Origin: Chitinophagales bacterium
Lineage (GTDB): Bacteria; Bacteroidota; Bacteroidia; Chitinophagales; JADIYW01
Length of the DNA: 64,000 nucleotides
NCBI GenBank assembly: GCA_019694955.1
Contig: JAIBAX010000011.1
Span: forward strand, 34,095-98,094
Reading direction: 5' to 3'
Part shown: positions 44,524 through 52,649 of the stretch, in pieces
How the letters are laid out: every line of letters starts with the position of its first letter
How positions within the stretch are numbered: the first letter of the stretch is position 1
Made by a program: the position numbers and the translations under genes
Notes under the pieces: model-generated
What the model saw: the letters and a program-made list of their open reading frames with translations, nothing else
Told to the model about the DNA's origin: nothing
The model's database searches: none

Positions 44524-45385
44524 ATTTCAAGAAAATAATGATAGAACTTAATGCTAATATAAGCCCTAATACCTTTGGTAATGGAAACTTTTCTTTAAAC
44601 AGCAATAAACCTGTTAAGGCAGATAATCCTACTACTCCAATATTATTAATTGGGTACAATCGCGAGCTTTCTAATCCTGATTTTTCTAATGCCAACAGCA
44701 AGAAATACAGTGAAAAATAATTCGGTATGCCCAGCAATATGCCACCTAAAATATCTTTTTTGGTGAACTGATACTGTTTTTTGGCCATTACTAAGATAAC
44801 GCCGAAGACAAACGCCGTGAAAAAAATAAGGATATTGATGGGATGCTTATATTCCTCGACAAAGAAATTCTTTTGAATATAATTGAACATGGAATCACAA
44901 AAACCACTGCCAAAGAACACCATTGCCGGCAATGCCAAGTGCTTGAAAATGGATTCTTGTGGCTTGTCATCGTTGTGTTTGGTGGAAGAAATGAAATACA
45001 CAGATGCCAATGCGCAAATAATTCCAACGATTTTAAACGCGTTTATATGGTCACCATATAATAGAATAGCTACTATGACCGGAATGACGAAGCATATTTT
45101 CTGTGCTACCGATGCCACTGTGACGCCCATTTTTTCGGCAGTTTTTGCTAATAGCGTAAAGATGACGATGAAACTCATCCCCAATACGATACAGTATGGC
45201 AACCCTTTCCATTTGGGTAGCTCGTAAAAGATTTCGTGATTGTCCATCATCGATAGTCCTGTGAGGGTGCAAACTAAATAATTCACGACAATCCCCCTCA
45301 ATGAGTCAATGCCATATTTTTGGAATAACTTAAAGATGACAACAAGTAAAGTTGAACAGATGATACTAAGTGCTAAAAAGAGCAT
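44516..45385 (-). CDS. EamA/DMT-superfamily transporter
   Basis: 289 residues with about ten predicted membrane helices in two EamA halves (first half ends near AKTAEKMGVTVASVAQKI; second half has LESSRLYPINNIGVVGLSALTGLLLFKEK). It is an inner-membrane permease or exporter of small metabolites. The gene overlaps ribD by 13 bp and yigZ by 8 bp. Placement after ribD hints at, but does not show, a link with riboflavin or its precursors. Confidence 0.87.
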   Translation of the reverse strand: MLFLALSIICSTLLVVIFKLFQKYGIDSLRGIVVNYLVCTLTGLSMMDNHEIFYELPKWKGLPYCIVLGMSFIVIFTLLAKTAEKMGVTVASVAQKICFVIPVIVAILLYGDHINAFKIVGIICALASVYFISSTKHNDDKPQESIFKHLALPAMVFFGSGFCDSMFNYIQKNFFVEEYKHPINILIFFTAFVFGVILVMAKKQYQFTKKDILGGILLGIPNYFSLYFLLLALEKSGLESSRLYPINNIGVVGLSALTGLLLFKEKFPLPKVLGLILALSSIIIFLKFA

Positions 45386-46404
45386 ATTTGTTGTATTTGA
45401 TTGTCATGTAAATGGGAAATTTTAATTGTTCTTCCTTCTATATGTGGCGCAGCTATGCCGCTCCCTAATATTTGAGGACATTTGTATATAAACGCCTCAT
45501 CCCAAGAATTTGATTGTATGAATCGCTGCAACGTAAACGAACCGCCTTCAACTAAAATGGAATGGATTCCTTTGTCAAATAATCTTTTAGTGAGGGAGTT
45601 TATATCGAATTCATCCTGAGAAAACCGCAAAAAGTGGATATGTCCTTCCGTACTTTCTTTGAGGTTGTTGATGACATAAATAGCTTGCTCTGCGGAAAAT
45701 AGCTTGCTACTTGGTGGGACTTGCAGGGTGGGATCTAGGAGTATAATTTTTGGCGATGCTCCAGGGAAAAATCGTGTATTTAGGCTCGGATTGTCGATTA
45801 TTGCGGTGTTCTTGCCGATTAAAATGGCATCGTGCGTAGCGCGGAGGGCATGCGCATGCTGATGGGAGAGTAAATTGCTCAATAAAATGCGTTCATCTTT
45901 TTTGCCGATATACGCATCTTGAGATTGTGCCCATTTTAAAGTAATATAGGGTCGATTTTTTAAGATGTTCGTTAAGAATTTGCGATTTTGAAAACGAGCT
46001 TCATTTTCTAAAATGCCCGTAACTACTTCAATATTATTGTTTTGTAGTTTTTTTATTCCTGCACCTCCTACCAAATGAAAAGGGTCTTCTATTGCTATGA
46101 CGACTTTTTTTATGTTATGCCTTAGAATAAGGTCAACGCAGGGAGGCGTTTTTCCGTGGTGCGCACAAGGTTCTAGCGTAACATATAGCGTTGAAACGGG
46201 AATCAAATGTTTGTCTTTATCTAAGACACTTTCGATACAATTGACTTCTGCATGCGCTTCTCCATATTTCTTGTGATATCCTTCGCCAATGATGCGGTCT
46301 TCATAGACGAGTACTGCCCCCACCAAAGGATTTGGAGCAACATAAGCTTCTCCTAACTGTGCCAATTGAATGGCACGCTCCATATATTTTTGATGTTCGT
46401 GCAC
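45373..46404 (-). CDS. ribD: Bifunctional riboflavin biosynthesis protein RibD
   Basis: 343 residues from a GTG start (MHEHQKYMERAIQLA, which matches relatives). The deaminase domain has the zinc ligands His51 and Glu53 in HAEV, and Cys80 and Cys89 in EPCAHHGKTPPC. The reductase domain (about 148-343) has RPYITLKWAQSQDAYIG and ILVEGGSFTLQRFI. It catalyses the second and third steps of riboflavin synthesis from GTP. Divergent from prmC, sharing a 50-bp gap. Confidence 0.96.
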   Translation of the reverse strand: MHEHQKYMERAIQLAQLGEAYVAPNPLVGAVLVYEDRIIGEGYHKKYGEAHAEVNCIESVLDKDKHLIPVSTLYVTLEPCAHHGKTPPCVDLILRHNIKKVVIAIEDPFHLVGGAGIKKLQNNNIEVVTGILENEARFQNRKFLTNILKNRPYITLKWAQSQDAYIGKKDERILLSNLLSHQHAHALRATHDAILIGKNTAIIDNPSLNTRFFPGASPKIILLDPTLQVPPSSKLFSAEQAIYVINNLKESTEGHIHFLRFSQDEFDINSLTKRLFDKGIHSILVEGGSFTLQRFIQSNSWDEAFIYKCPQILGSGIAAPHIEGRTIKISHLHDNQIQQICSF

Positions 46405-46423
46405 GGACTAAAACACAAAATTG

Positions 46424-46431
46424 CAAAAATA
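46424..46431 (-). promoter_or_regulatory. -7 promoter element of ribD
   Basis: TATTTTTG on the minus strand, 19 bases before the GTG start, in the gap shared with prmC. Confidence 0.5.
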
Positions 46432-46454
46432 AAGCCTATTTTTATAATCGCATT

Positions 46455-47294
46455 ATGAACTTTAGCGATTTTCATCAGTATATCATTCAAGAAATTAAGT
46501 TTGCCTGGGATGAACAAGAGGCAGTATCCATAGCGAAAATTATTTTAGAAAAGATTTATAATCAGTCTTTTGTGAAAATATGGATAGCACACCCAGCTGT
46601 CTCGGAAGATTTGCTGGAATACGTTCAGATAATCCTAAATAGGTTAAAGGAACATGAACCCATACAGTATATTTTTAGTGAAGCATATTTTTATGGACAT
46701 GTATTGTATGTCAATGAAAATGTGTTGATTCCACGACCAGAGACGGAAGAATTGGTTGATTGGGTGCTACAATCACATCAGATACCTGATTTACGGGTGT
46801 TGGATATTGGTACAGGAAGTGGTTGTATTCCGGTTACAATGAAAAATGCACGTCCTGATTGGCATTTGACAGCCTGGGATGTGTCAAAAGAGGCCTTGTT
46901 TGTTGCAAAAGAAAATGCCCTGTATTTGGAAGCAGATATGGAATTTGTGTTAGACGATATCCGGAATCCGAAAAATGCTTATGGAAAATGGGACATCATC
47001 GTGAGCAATCCCCCGTATATTACTTTGCACGAACGAGTGTTGATGCCCAGACAAGTGATTGATTTTGAACCGTCTTTGGCATTGTTCGTAGAAGAAAATC
47101 CACTTGAATTTTATACAGCTATTATTGATTTTGCCAACAAGCATCTTGAAAAACTAGGCTGGCTTTACTTTGAGGTCAACGAGTTTTATGGAGAAAATGT
47201 AGAAGTGTTGATGAAACAGTATGGTTATAGCCAAGTTGAATTGAAAAAGGATATGTTTGGAAAAAACAGGATGTTGAGGGGGCAACGAAAATAG
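46455..47294 (+). CDS. prmC: Peptide chain release factor N5-glutamine methyltransferase
   Basis: Start at the ATG at 46455 (MNFSDFHQY); the longer frame would overlap ribD. 279 residues. The N-terminal helical domain ends with RLKEHEPIQYIFSEAYFYG, then VNENVLIPRPETEELVDW, SAM motif I LDIGTGSGCIPV, and the catalytic NPPY in DIIVSNPPYITLHER. It methylates the Gln of the GGQ motif in release factors. The last 15 codons are duplicated in degenerate form downstream of a dispersed repeat (47435-47480). Confidence 0.96.
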   Translation: MNFSDFHQYIIQEIKFAWDEQEAVSIAKIILEKIYNQSFVKIWIAHPAVSEDLLEYVQIILNRLKEHEPIQYIFSEAYFYGHVLYVNENVLIPRPETEELVDWVLQSHQIPDLRVLDIGTGSGCIPVTMKNARPDWHLTAWDVSKEALFVAKENALYLEADMEFVLDDIRNPKNAYGKWDIIVSNPPYITLHERVLMPRQVIDFEPSLALFVEENPLEFYTAIIDFANKHLEKLGWLYFEVNEFYGENVEVLMKQYGYSQVELKKDMFGKNRMLRGQRK

Positions 47295-47402
47295 TTATCA
47301 CAAAAGTAATTATTAAATAGCCCATTAATAGAACCAAATTCCTCGTTCTCTTTTCTCCACGAGAACAGGAGTGGACTACTTTATAAATCATCTTGTTATT
47401 AA
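47295..47402 (+). repeat. Dispersed repeat, copy 1 of 2 (about 108 bp)
   Basis: Begins at the base after the prmC stop. It is about 90% identical to 53376-53482 and in the same orientation; both begin TTATCACAAAAGTAAT and end ATCATCTTGTTATTAA. A central stem around GTTCTC/GAGAAC is partly decayed in this copy. Confidence 0.9.
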
Positions 47403-47409
47403 ACCTGAG

Positions 47410-47511
47410 AAACCTGACAGGTTTAGTTTAATCTAAAAAGAATATTTGTGGAAAAAATAGGATGTTTGGGGAGCAACAGAACCTGTTAGGTTTTAGAAAC
47501 CTGACAGGTTT
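47410..47511. repeat. Two AAACCTG-A-CAGGTTT palindromes
   Basis: The 15-bp palindrome occurs at 47410-47424 and 47497-47511, with a decayed third copy near 47480-47492. This AACCTGACAGGTT type of palindrome is a frequent intergenic element in Bacteroidota. Either could act as a weak terminator for prmC. Confidence 0.7.
47435..47480 (+). pseudogene. Degenerate duplicate of the prmC 3' end
   Basis: Aligns with 47244-47290 at roughly 80-85% identity by eye. The reading KKNICGKNRMFGEQQ corresponds to KKDMFGKNRMLRGQRK at the true C-terminus of PrmC. The dispersed repeat and one palindrome lie between the two copies. Confidence 0.7.
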
Positions 47512-47520
47512 AAATTAATC

Positions 47521-48318
47521 TTATTTAGCCAGTGTAATCCTATTAGCCATGCCCATTTTTCCATTTTTTTCTTCTTCCATAGGGTAGAATACTAATTTCA
47601 CCGTGTTATTATCAACTTCTGCTGATTTGTTTTTTGATTTTTTTACGGGTTGTTCAAATTCATAGATGCTTGTATAGGTAATATCTCCCATAAAAGCACC
47701 CATCATCTTATCCATTTTGCCCTCCTCATCGTCTTTTTTCTTTTTAGACTTTTTGCCTTCTTCTTCCTCGCCGCCGAATAAATTGCCTAAGTCACCCAGC
47801 CCTTCCATACCGTCCATGGAGTTTTCTCCCATTAATTCTTTTACCGACTCGTTTTCATTTCTGTATAATTTATTACCTTTTAGAGTAAACATATCCTTAC
47901 CCTCGCCTTTGCTAAATAGCTGATTTGCTTGCGCTATGCGAAGCGCCTTATTCAAGGCATCGATATCTTTAAATTCAAATTCATAGTTTGTTTTGAAGGT
48001 TTTATTGTCGAAGTCCATTTTAACATTGTTGATGCCATTAATTTTAGCTAAAACATCTACCATGCTGTCCATGCCCTTTGTTACATCGGCACCACCAAGA
48101 GATTTTAGGTCAAAACCGCCCATGCCTTCTCCGCCTTCTTCACCCATCATACCGCTGAACATGCTCATCATACCCATCATTTCGCTCATATCAACAGTCA
48201 TTTTGTATTTTCCGGAGAAATCTTTGTTGAAATGTACCAGTTCTTCAATTTTTAGACATGAAGTGAAACAGATTAAAACGGCAATCGCCAAAATGCTTTT
48301 TATTAAGAATCTTTGCAT
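47521..48318 (-). CDS. Met- and acid-rich hypothetical lipoprotein
   Basis: 265 residues with a lipoprotein signal (LICFTSCLK, lipid Cys21). The mature N-terminus is ordered (ELVHFNKDFSGKYKMTVDMSEMMGM), typical of a group of Bacteroidota lipoproteins, then runs of Met/Gly/Glu (MMGEEGGEGMGGF) and a strongly charged EEEEGKKSKKKKDDEEGK segment (about 179-200). A C-terminal strand pair (ITYTSIYEFEQPVKK, TVKLVFYPMEEE) follows. No known function. Confidence 0.72.
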   Translation of the reverse strand: MQRFLIKSILAIAVLICFTSCLKIEELVHFNKDFSGKYKMTVDMSEMMGMMSMFSGMMGEEGGEGMGGFDLKSLGGADVTKGMDSMVDVLAKINGINNVKMDFDNKTFKTNYEFEFKDIDALNKALRIAQANQLFSKGEGKDMFTLKGNKLYRNENESVKELMGENSMDGMEGLGDLGNLFGGEEEEGKKSKKKKDDEEGKMDKMMGAFMGDITYTSIYEFEQPVKKSKNKSAEVDNNTVKLVFYPMEEEKNGKMGMANRITLAK

Positions 48319-48426
48319 AATTGTATTTTGCTGTAAAAGTAAACATTCTATTTAAATTTATAATTATTCCGAAAATTTTGGTGATGGTTTAACAAGAATT
48401 TAGAATGTGTAGAACTTCAAAATGGA

Positions 48427-48447
48427 AAAGGGCTACAGAACAGCCCT
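48427..48447 (-). terminator. Hairpin downstream of tRNA-fMet
   Basis: AGGGCT (48429-48434) pairs with AGCCCT (48442-48447) around a 7-base loop; on the minus strand a TTTT follows. It lies 24 bases beyond the tRNA 3' end. Confidence 0.55.
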
Positions 48448-48470
48448 AAAAACCATGAAAACCTAAACCG

Positions 48471-48543
48471 TAGCGGGAATTGGACTCGAACCAATGACCT
48501 TCGGGTTATGAGCCCGACGAGCTGCCAACTGCTCCATCCCGCG
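48471..48543 (-). tRNA. Initiator tRNA-fMet (anticodon CAT)
   Basis: All arms fold: acceptor 7 bp, D-stem GAGC/GCTC, anticodon stem TCGGG/CCCGA around CTCATAA, T-stem ATTGG/CCAAT with TTCGAGT. Two initiator marks are present: three consecutive G-C pairs in the anticodon stem and a mismatch at the first acceptor pair (C1 with T72). The CCA end is not encoded. Confidence 0.96.
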
Positions 48544-48552
48544 ATATGGGTG

Positions 48553-48583
48553 CAAATGTATAACAACTTTTACATAAATTCAA
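48553..48583 (-). promoter_or_regulatory. Promoter of tRNA-fMet
   Basis: On the minus strand TTG (48583-48581), a 20-base spacer and TACATTTG (48560-48553) make a -33/-7 pair, ending 9 bases before the tRNA 5' end. Confidence 0.7.
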
Positions 48584-48585
48584 GA

Positions 48586-48593
48586 TATATTTG
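48586..48593 (+). promoter_or_regulatory. -7 promoter element of era
   Basis: TATATTTG on the plus strand fits TAnnTTTG. It lies 13 bases before the TTG chosen as the era start and downstream of the alternative ATG at 48556, so it supports the TTG. Confidence 0.5.
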
Positions 48594-48606
48594 CAGAAAA
48601 AGTATT

Positions 48607-49494
48607 TTGGATACATTATCAAATTATAAAGCAGGTTTTGTAAACATCCTCGGGAAGCCAAATGTAGGTAAGTCTACACTGATGAATGCCTTGTTAGGCG
48701 AACGACTTTCCATCATGACGCCGAAAGCACAAACCACGCGTCACCGCATATTCGGTATCTTAAATGCGCCGGAGTATCAAATAGTGTTTTCAGATACCCC
48801 CGGAATCATACAGCCGCATTATGGTATGCAAAAAAGCATGATGCACTTCGTGAAAGAAACTTTTGAAGATGCCGATGTGTTTCTTTATGTGTCCGAAATC
48901 GGCGATAATCCGGAAAAACAACCGGATGAGTTCGCAAAAATGTTGCTGACAGGCGTCCCTACAATCATTGTTTTGAATAAAACAGATAAGTTGAAAAATG
49001 AGGCCGTATTGGAAGAAGTAGTGAAATGGCAAGCAGTAGCACCAACAGCAACGATACTTCCCGCTTCAGCAAAGGAAAAGATAAACTTGGATGTATTGCT
49101 GGATTTTTTGGCAGATAATATGCCTGTCTGTGAGCCATATTTTGATAAAGATGCCCTGACCGACAAAAGCGAACGGTTTTTTGTGACGGAGATTATAAGG
49201 GAGAAGATTTTGATGTTATATAAGGAGGAAATTCCCTATTCCTGTGAAGTTGGCATCAATAGTTTTAAAGATGAGCCTGAAATTGCGCGAATATCAGCCG
49301 AGATATATGTCAACAGAAAGTCGCAAAAACCTATAATCATCGGCAAAGGTGGGGAGATGATAAAGAAATTGGGCATCGAAAGCCGACTGCATATCGAGGA
49401 ATTTCTGCAAAAGAAAGTTTACTTGGAATTACATGTTAAAGTATTAGAAAATTGGAGAGATAATGAGAAAGTCCTTAAACAACTCGGTTATTAA
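48607..49494 (+). CDS. era: GTPase Era
   Basis: Start placed at TTG 48607 (MDTLSNYKAGFVNILG), which matches relatives; an ATG at 48556 lies before the likely promoter and the frame upstream runs into the tRNA. 295 residues. G1 GKPNVGKST, G2 TTRH, G3 DTPG, G4 NKTD, G5 SAKE, then the C-terminal KH domain with VNRKSQKPIIIGKGGEMIKKLG. Era binds the 3' end of 16S rRNA and helps mature the 30S subunit. The next gene overlaps it by 32 bp. Confidence 0.96.
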   Translation: MDTLSNYKAGFVNILGKPNVGKSTLMNALLGERLSIMTPKAQTTRHRIFGILNAPEYQIVFSDTPGIIQPHYGMQKSMMHFVKETFEDADVFLYVSEIGDNPEKQPDEFAKMLLTGVPTIIVLNKTDKLKNEAVLEEVVKWQAVAPTATILPASAKEKINLDVLLDFLADNMPVCEPYFDKDALTDKSERFFVTEIIREKILMLYKEEIPYSCEVGINSFKDEPEIARISAEIYVNRKSQKPIIIGKGGEMIKKLGIESRLHIEEFLQKKVYLELHVKVLENWRDNEKVLKQLGY

Positions 49495-49903
49495 GTACAG
49501 CTTATGGATGATGGTCATCATCGTGGCAGGTGTCGCCTATTTCTTTACTGTGAAAAAAGTAGGATATAAAACCGTTGTCATTCATACAATTTCTATGGTA
49601 GATGATTCCATCCATTTTGAAGCGTTGGATAATATCATTTTTACCAATAATCGCGAACAACTTTGCGGAGAATCTGTGTCGATTTTGGAAACGAAATTTG
49701 CCCGGAATGAATGGTATCGGCAGAAAGCATGTACCTCTCCGGATGTGTTTGTTTTTGACAGTATTCCTGCAAAGTACTACGATGTCGTTTATTTGGATAA
49801 AAAAATTAGAAGTTATTACCACCACGGTTATTTTGAAGAACTAAAGCTTCAGGAGGAAAGAGAGGATACTGTACATATTGACGTGTACATGTATGGTGAG
49901 TAA
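49463..49903 (+). CDS. Hypothetical membrane-anchored protein
   Basis: 146 residues with one N-terminal membrane helix (about 14-29) and an extracytoplasmic part (KTVVIHTISMVDDSIHF, ETKFARNEWYRQKACTSPDVFVF). The start overlaps the end of era by 32 bp; a second Met within the helix (residue 16) is possible but would cut the helix. Not recognised. Confidence 0.6.
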   Translation: MRKSLNNSVIKYSLWMMVIIVAGVAYFFTVKKVGYKTVVIHTISMVDDSIHFEALDNIIFTNNREQLCGESVSILETKFARNEWYRQKACTSPDVFVFDSIPAKYYDVVYLDKKIRSYYHHGYFEELKLQEEREDTVHIDVYMYGE

Positions 49904-49910
49904 AATAGAG

Positions 49911-50399
49911 TCAGTTTATCTGGCATTTTTTTTTCTGCTCCTCAACAAAACCATTACAGTCATAAGTTCCTTTATACTTGAGTTTTTGCTTCGATTTGAA
50001 AACCTTAGGCCTCCAACCAAAAATATTGATTTGCCCCGTTGTTCCTTCTTGTATAAGAAAACACTTTTCTACCAATCCATTATTTGTTTTACATCTAACG
50101 CCGATAACGGATTTTCCGGGATATAGTAATTCCTTTGCCTGACATTTATCCCAAAACACATCGTCCACACATTCCAAGTGCTGTAATACATTTATTATCG
50201 AATCATATACTACCGTATAAGTTGCTGTTGGACGTATATTTTTATTGGATTTTTTGATTTGTTTATAGATAAAATGTTCAAGTTTATGAAAATTACCATT
50301 AGTAGTTGCCCGACAAATTCTTTTATCATTATTAGAAAACAGGTGCTGACAATGAGATAAAATCAGTATGAAGAATATCGTTTTGAAGATGATCGCCAT
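49911..50399 (-). CDS. Hypothetical secreted protein
   Basis: Start set at the ATG at 50399 (MAIIFKTIFFILIL), which gives a clean signal peptide; the longer frame would overlap the upstream oxidase gene. 162 residues, with six or more cysteines in the mature part (RICRATT, LECVDDVFWDKCQAKE, VRCKTNNGLVEKCF, TYDCNGF). Repeated strand-like segments. It starts 34 bp after the PhlG-FAD fusion on the same strand and may be cotranscribed. Function unknown. Confidence 0.6.
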   Translation of the reverse strand: MAIIFKTIFFILILSHCQHLFSNNDKRICRATTNGNFHKLEHFIYKQIKKSNKNIRPTATYTVVYDSIINVLQHLECVDDVFWDKCQAKELLYPGKSVIGVRCKTNNGLVEKCFLIQEGTTGQINIFGWRPKVFKSKQKLKYKGTYDCNGFVEEQKKKCQIN

Positions 50400-50433
50400 G
50401 TTATGGTGTTTGTCAGCGCAAGATAATGCAATC

Positions 50434-52584
50434 TTAGGATAAAGCAATCGCTTTATCCGGGGCGCTATGCCATTCCATGAAAAGTCGCTCCGGATCTCTC
50501 ATGGCACGTATTTGTTGCACTCTTAAAAAATGTTCGTCACACATAAAAGCATCCGTTCTCATGTGTAGCCCTTCATCTGCCAATTGTATGCCGGAAGATA
50601 AGTGTTGCATTTTCCCTACCATGTCTGATGCCCAATGATGGTATTTTGCAGTATCTCTATCATTTTTCCAACAGCTGTAAAGTGCCAGATAGATATTGTC
50701 TTCTTTGCTATATGCCATGTCTGTATCGATAGCATCAGGATACCAATTCAACCATAAGAAATGAGAAGGCGCAGGAGGGAGTGTTTGTGCAATTTCCTTG
50801 ATGAATGGTAGTAGTTCATCTATATCGGCATGTGTCCACATATTGTCTACGCCATATCTGTAATCTTTGGGGTAATGTGTCATTGTTGCTTTGTAAAAAA
50901 TATCTATGCCCGGATTAAAGGCTGGAGTGGTTATAATGGCTTTTTTCTTTATAGGGCTTTGCTCCATGAATCTTTTTGCTTCCTCGAACTCTTCTCTTGT
51001 GTCAGCAAAGATTGGGGCGAAGGCTTCAATTCCGGGACCTAACATGTTCATCATATTTTTATTCATCAACATTTGAAACTCTACTGATTTGGGTACTTCC
51101 GGACCAATGTCATATGCCCATCTATACACGTCTTCCAAGTGTTTAATAGAAAAGTCATGTGCTATAATGGCTCTGTATTTTGGCAAAGGATACAATTGAA
51201 GGTAGAATTTTATTACTACGCCGAAAAAACCTGCTCCCGAACCTCTCGCCGCCCAAAAGAGATCTGCATTTTCCTGTTCATTGGCATGAACCAGCTCGCC
51301 ACTTGCGGTAATGATGTCCATTCCTACAATACTTTTGCATGCTATGCCCAGTTTTCTACCATTCCATCCATAACCACCCTGTAATAAATATCCACCCAAA
51401 CAAACGCCTTCGCAATGTCCTGCAGGAAAGAATAGATCGTTTTTATACAAAACTTTCATTAGCGTACTGCCGCCAACACCCGGTTCAGCGATGGCGGTCA
51501 TATTGTCTTTGTTGATGCTGAAATTGCAAAAATTTTTCAATGAAATTACGATGCAATTATTTCGCATTGAATGGGCGCTAAAGCTTCGTCCACCAGAAAG
51601 TACGGTAAGTTTCTTTCCATTTTGTCTAGCAAATTTTATGATATTAATGATGTCTTCAACCGTATTTGGTTCAGTAATCATATCTGGAATTCTATTGAAT
51701 TTCTGTTGATTGTAAAGGAAAGTAAACATGGTGTTTTCAAAATTTGGCTGCTCTTTCGTATGGATGCTGCCGTTGATGTTTAATTCTCCGGAGTGATTAT
51801 ATATCTGATAGAGTTTCGGAAGAAATGCCGCTAGATGATTCATCTCTTCCGAACAATGTTGTAATAAGTCTGGTGCAAAATTTTTAGGCATAGATTTAAC
51901 TAACCGCAACACGTTTATCAATGCGGTATTCATTTTTCCATCTTTCCTGAGAGAAATGTACTTCCCGCCTAGCCAAAATCTGGAACGCATTTCTGCACCT
52001 TTTTCTGTTTTTCTCACCTGATGAATGAGGTAACCGTAGTCAACGGGTAGATATGGGTGTCCAATTTTCGCACAGATGTACACAGCCTCCTCTTTATTGT
52101 TTATTGTATGATGTGAAAACCCGAAATCAATGGGAGATTTAAACTGGATGAGTCCATCGAGCATGTTTTTGCCGATATATTCCTTAATCAAAGAATTTCT
52201 GCCGATATAACATGTGTGGTTATGTCCATCTTGCCAACGTGCAGAGATATGGGCTTTGGGATGCCAAAGTTGGTAGCGATTGTTTTGTGAGCCATGCCAG
52301 CCAAACCACCAATCCCACATTTTTGGTGTTACACCGGGCATATCGGTTTTTACAGCTATTGCTATACTTCCATCTTTATGGGTGGCAAATCCTGTTTCAA
52401 TATCCATGTAGCCATCGTCTTCAAGTTTGGTCATGTTTTCGATATCATATAAAGTTCCCCAGTCTAATGGATGCTGCAAGGCTTCGATAACATCTTTAGG
52501 AAGTGCTGCGAATGTTGTGTCATAAAATTCCGCATATTCTCCTTTGGTTTCTTTTTTGCTATTTGTTGAAAAATGTTTGCTCAT
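50434..52584 (-). CDS. Fusion of a PhlG-like (DAPG hydrolase) domain and a BBE-type FAD-linked oxidase
   Basis: 716 residues. Residues about 15-262 look like the DAPG hydrolase PhlG family, which cleaves a C-C bond in acylphloroglucinols with zinc: MWDWWFGWHGSQNNRYQLWHPKAH (His97, His108, His112) and HCSEEMNHLAAFLPKLY (His243, Glu246/Glu247, the H-x3-E-type ligand pair). Residues about 300-716 are an FAD-linked oxidase: TVLSGGRSFSAHS, AIAEPGVGGSTLMKVLY, PAGHCEGVCLGGYLLQGGYGW, and a BBE-like end (FLRVQQIRAMRDPERLFMEW). The His that carries covalent FAD in SGGHS is Arg here; Cys391 could still hold a cysteinyl link. No signal peptide. The substrate is unknown; an aromatic polyketide is a reasonable guess. 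Confidence 0.78.
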   Translation of the reverse strand: MSKHFSTNSKKETKGEYAEFYDTTFAALPKDVIEALQHPLDWGTLYDIENMTKLEDDGYMDIETGFATHKDGSIAIAVKTDMPGVTPKMWDWWFGWHGSQNNRYQLWHPKAHISARWQDGHNHTCYIGRNSLIKEYIGKNMLDGLIQFKSPIDFGFSHHTINNKEEAVYICAKIGHPYLPVDYGYLIHQVRKTEKGAEMRSRFWLGGKYISLRKDGKMNTALINVLRLVKSMPKNFAPDLLQHCSEEMNHLAAFLPKLYQIYNHSGELNINGSIHTKEQPNFENTMFTFLYNQQKFNRIPDMITEPNTVEDIINIIKFARQNGKKLTVLSGGRSFSAHSMRNNCIVISLKNFCNFSINKDNMTAIAEPGVGGSTLMKVLYKNDLFFPAGHCEGVCLGGYLLQGGYGWNGRKLGIACKSIVGMDIITASGELVHANEQENADLFWAARGSGAGFFGVVIKFYLQLYPLPKYRAIIAHDFSIKHLEDVYRWAYDIGPEVPKSVEFQMLMNKNMMNMLGPGIEAFAPIFADTREEFEEAKRFMEQSPIKKKAIITTPAFNPGIDIFYKATMTHYPKDYRYGVDNMWTHADIDELLPFIKEIAQTLPPAPSHFLWLNWYPDAIDTDMAYSKEDNIYLALYSCWKNDRDTAKYHHWASDMVGKMQHLSSGIQLADEGLHMRTDAFMCDEHFLRVQQIRAMRDPERLFMEWHSAPDKAIALS

Positions 52585-52608
52585 TTGTCGTCATTTATAA
52601 TTGTTCGA

Positions 52609-52616
52609 CAAAGATA
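52609..52616 (-). promoter_or_regulatory. -7 promoter element of the PhlG-FAD fusion gene
   Basis: TATCTTTG on the minus strand, 24 bases before the ATG, within the 65-bp gap after the Crp/Fnr gene. Confidence 0.5.
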
Positions 52617-52649
52617 CTTCAACAGCTTTCTACGTACACTTGAATAAAT

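Noticed and set aside
47176..47391. Short minus-strand frame shared by the two dispersed repeats (MIYKVVHSCSRG...)
   Set aside because: The same peptide appears in both repeat copies only because the DNA is repeated; it diverges past the repeat and has no coding support.
47717..47923. Ser/Pro-rich plus-strand frame opposite the Met-rich lipoprotein
   Set aside because: It is the complement of the charged low-complexity segment of the lipoprotein gene.
48508..48606. N-terminal extension of era across the tRNA gene
   Set aside because: The extended frame runs through the tRNA-fMet sequence and its promoter and is absent from Era relatives.
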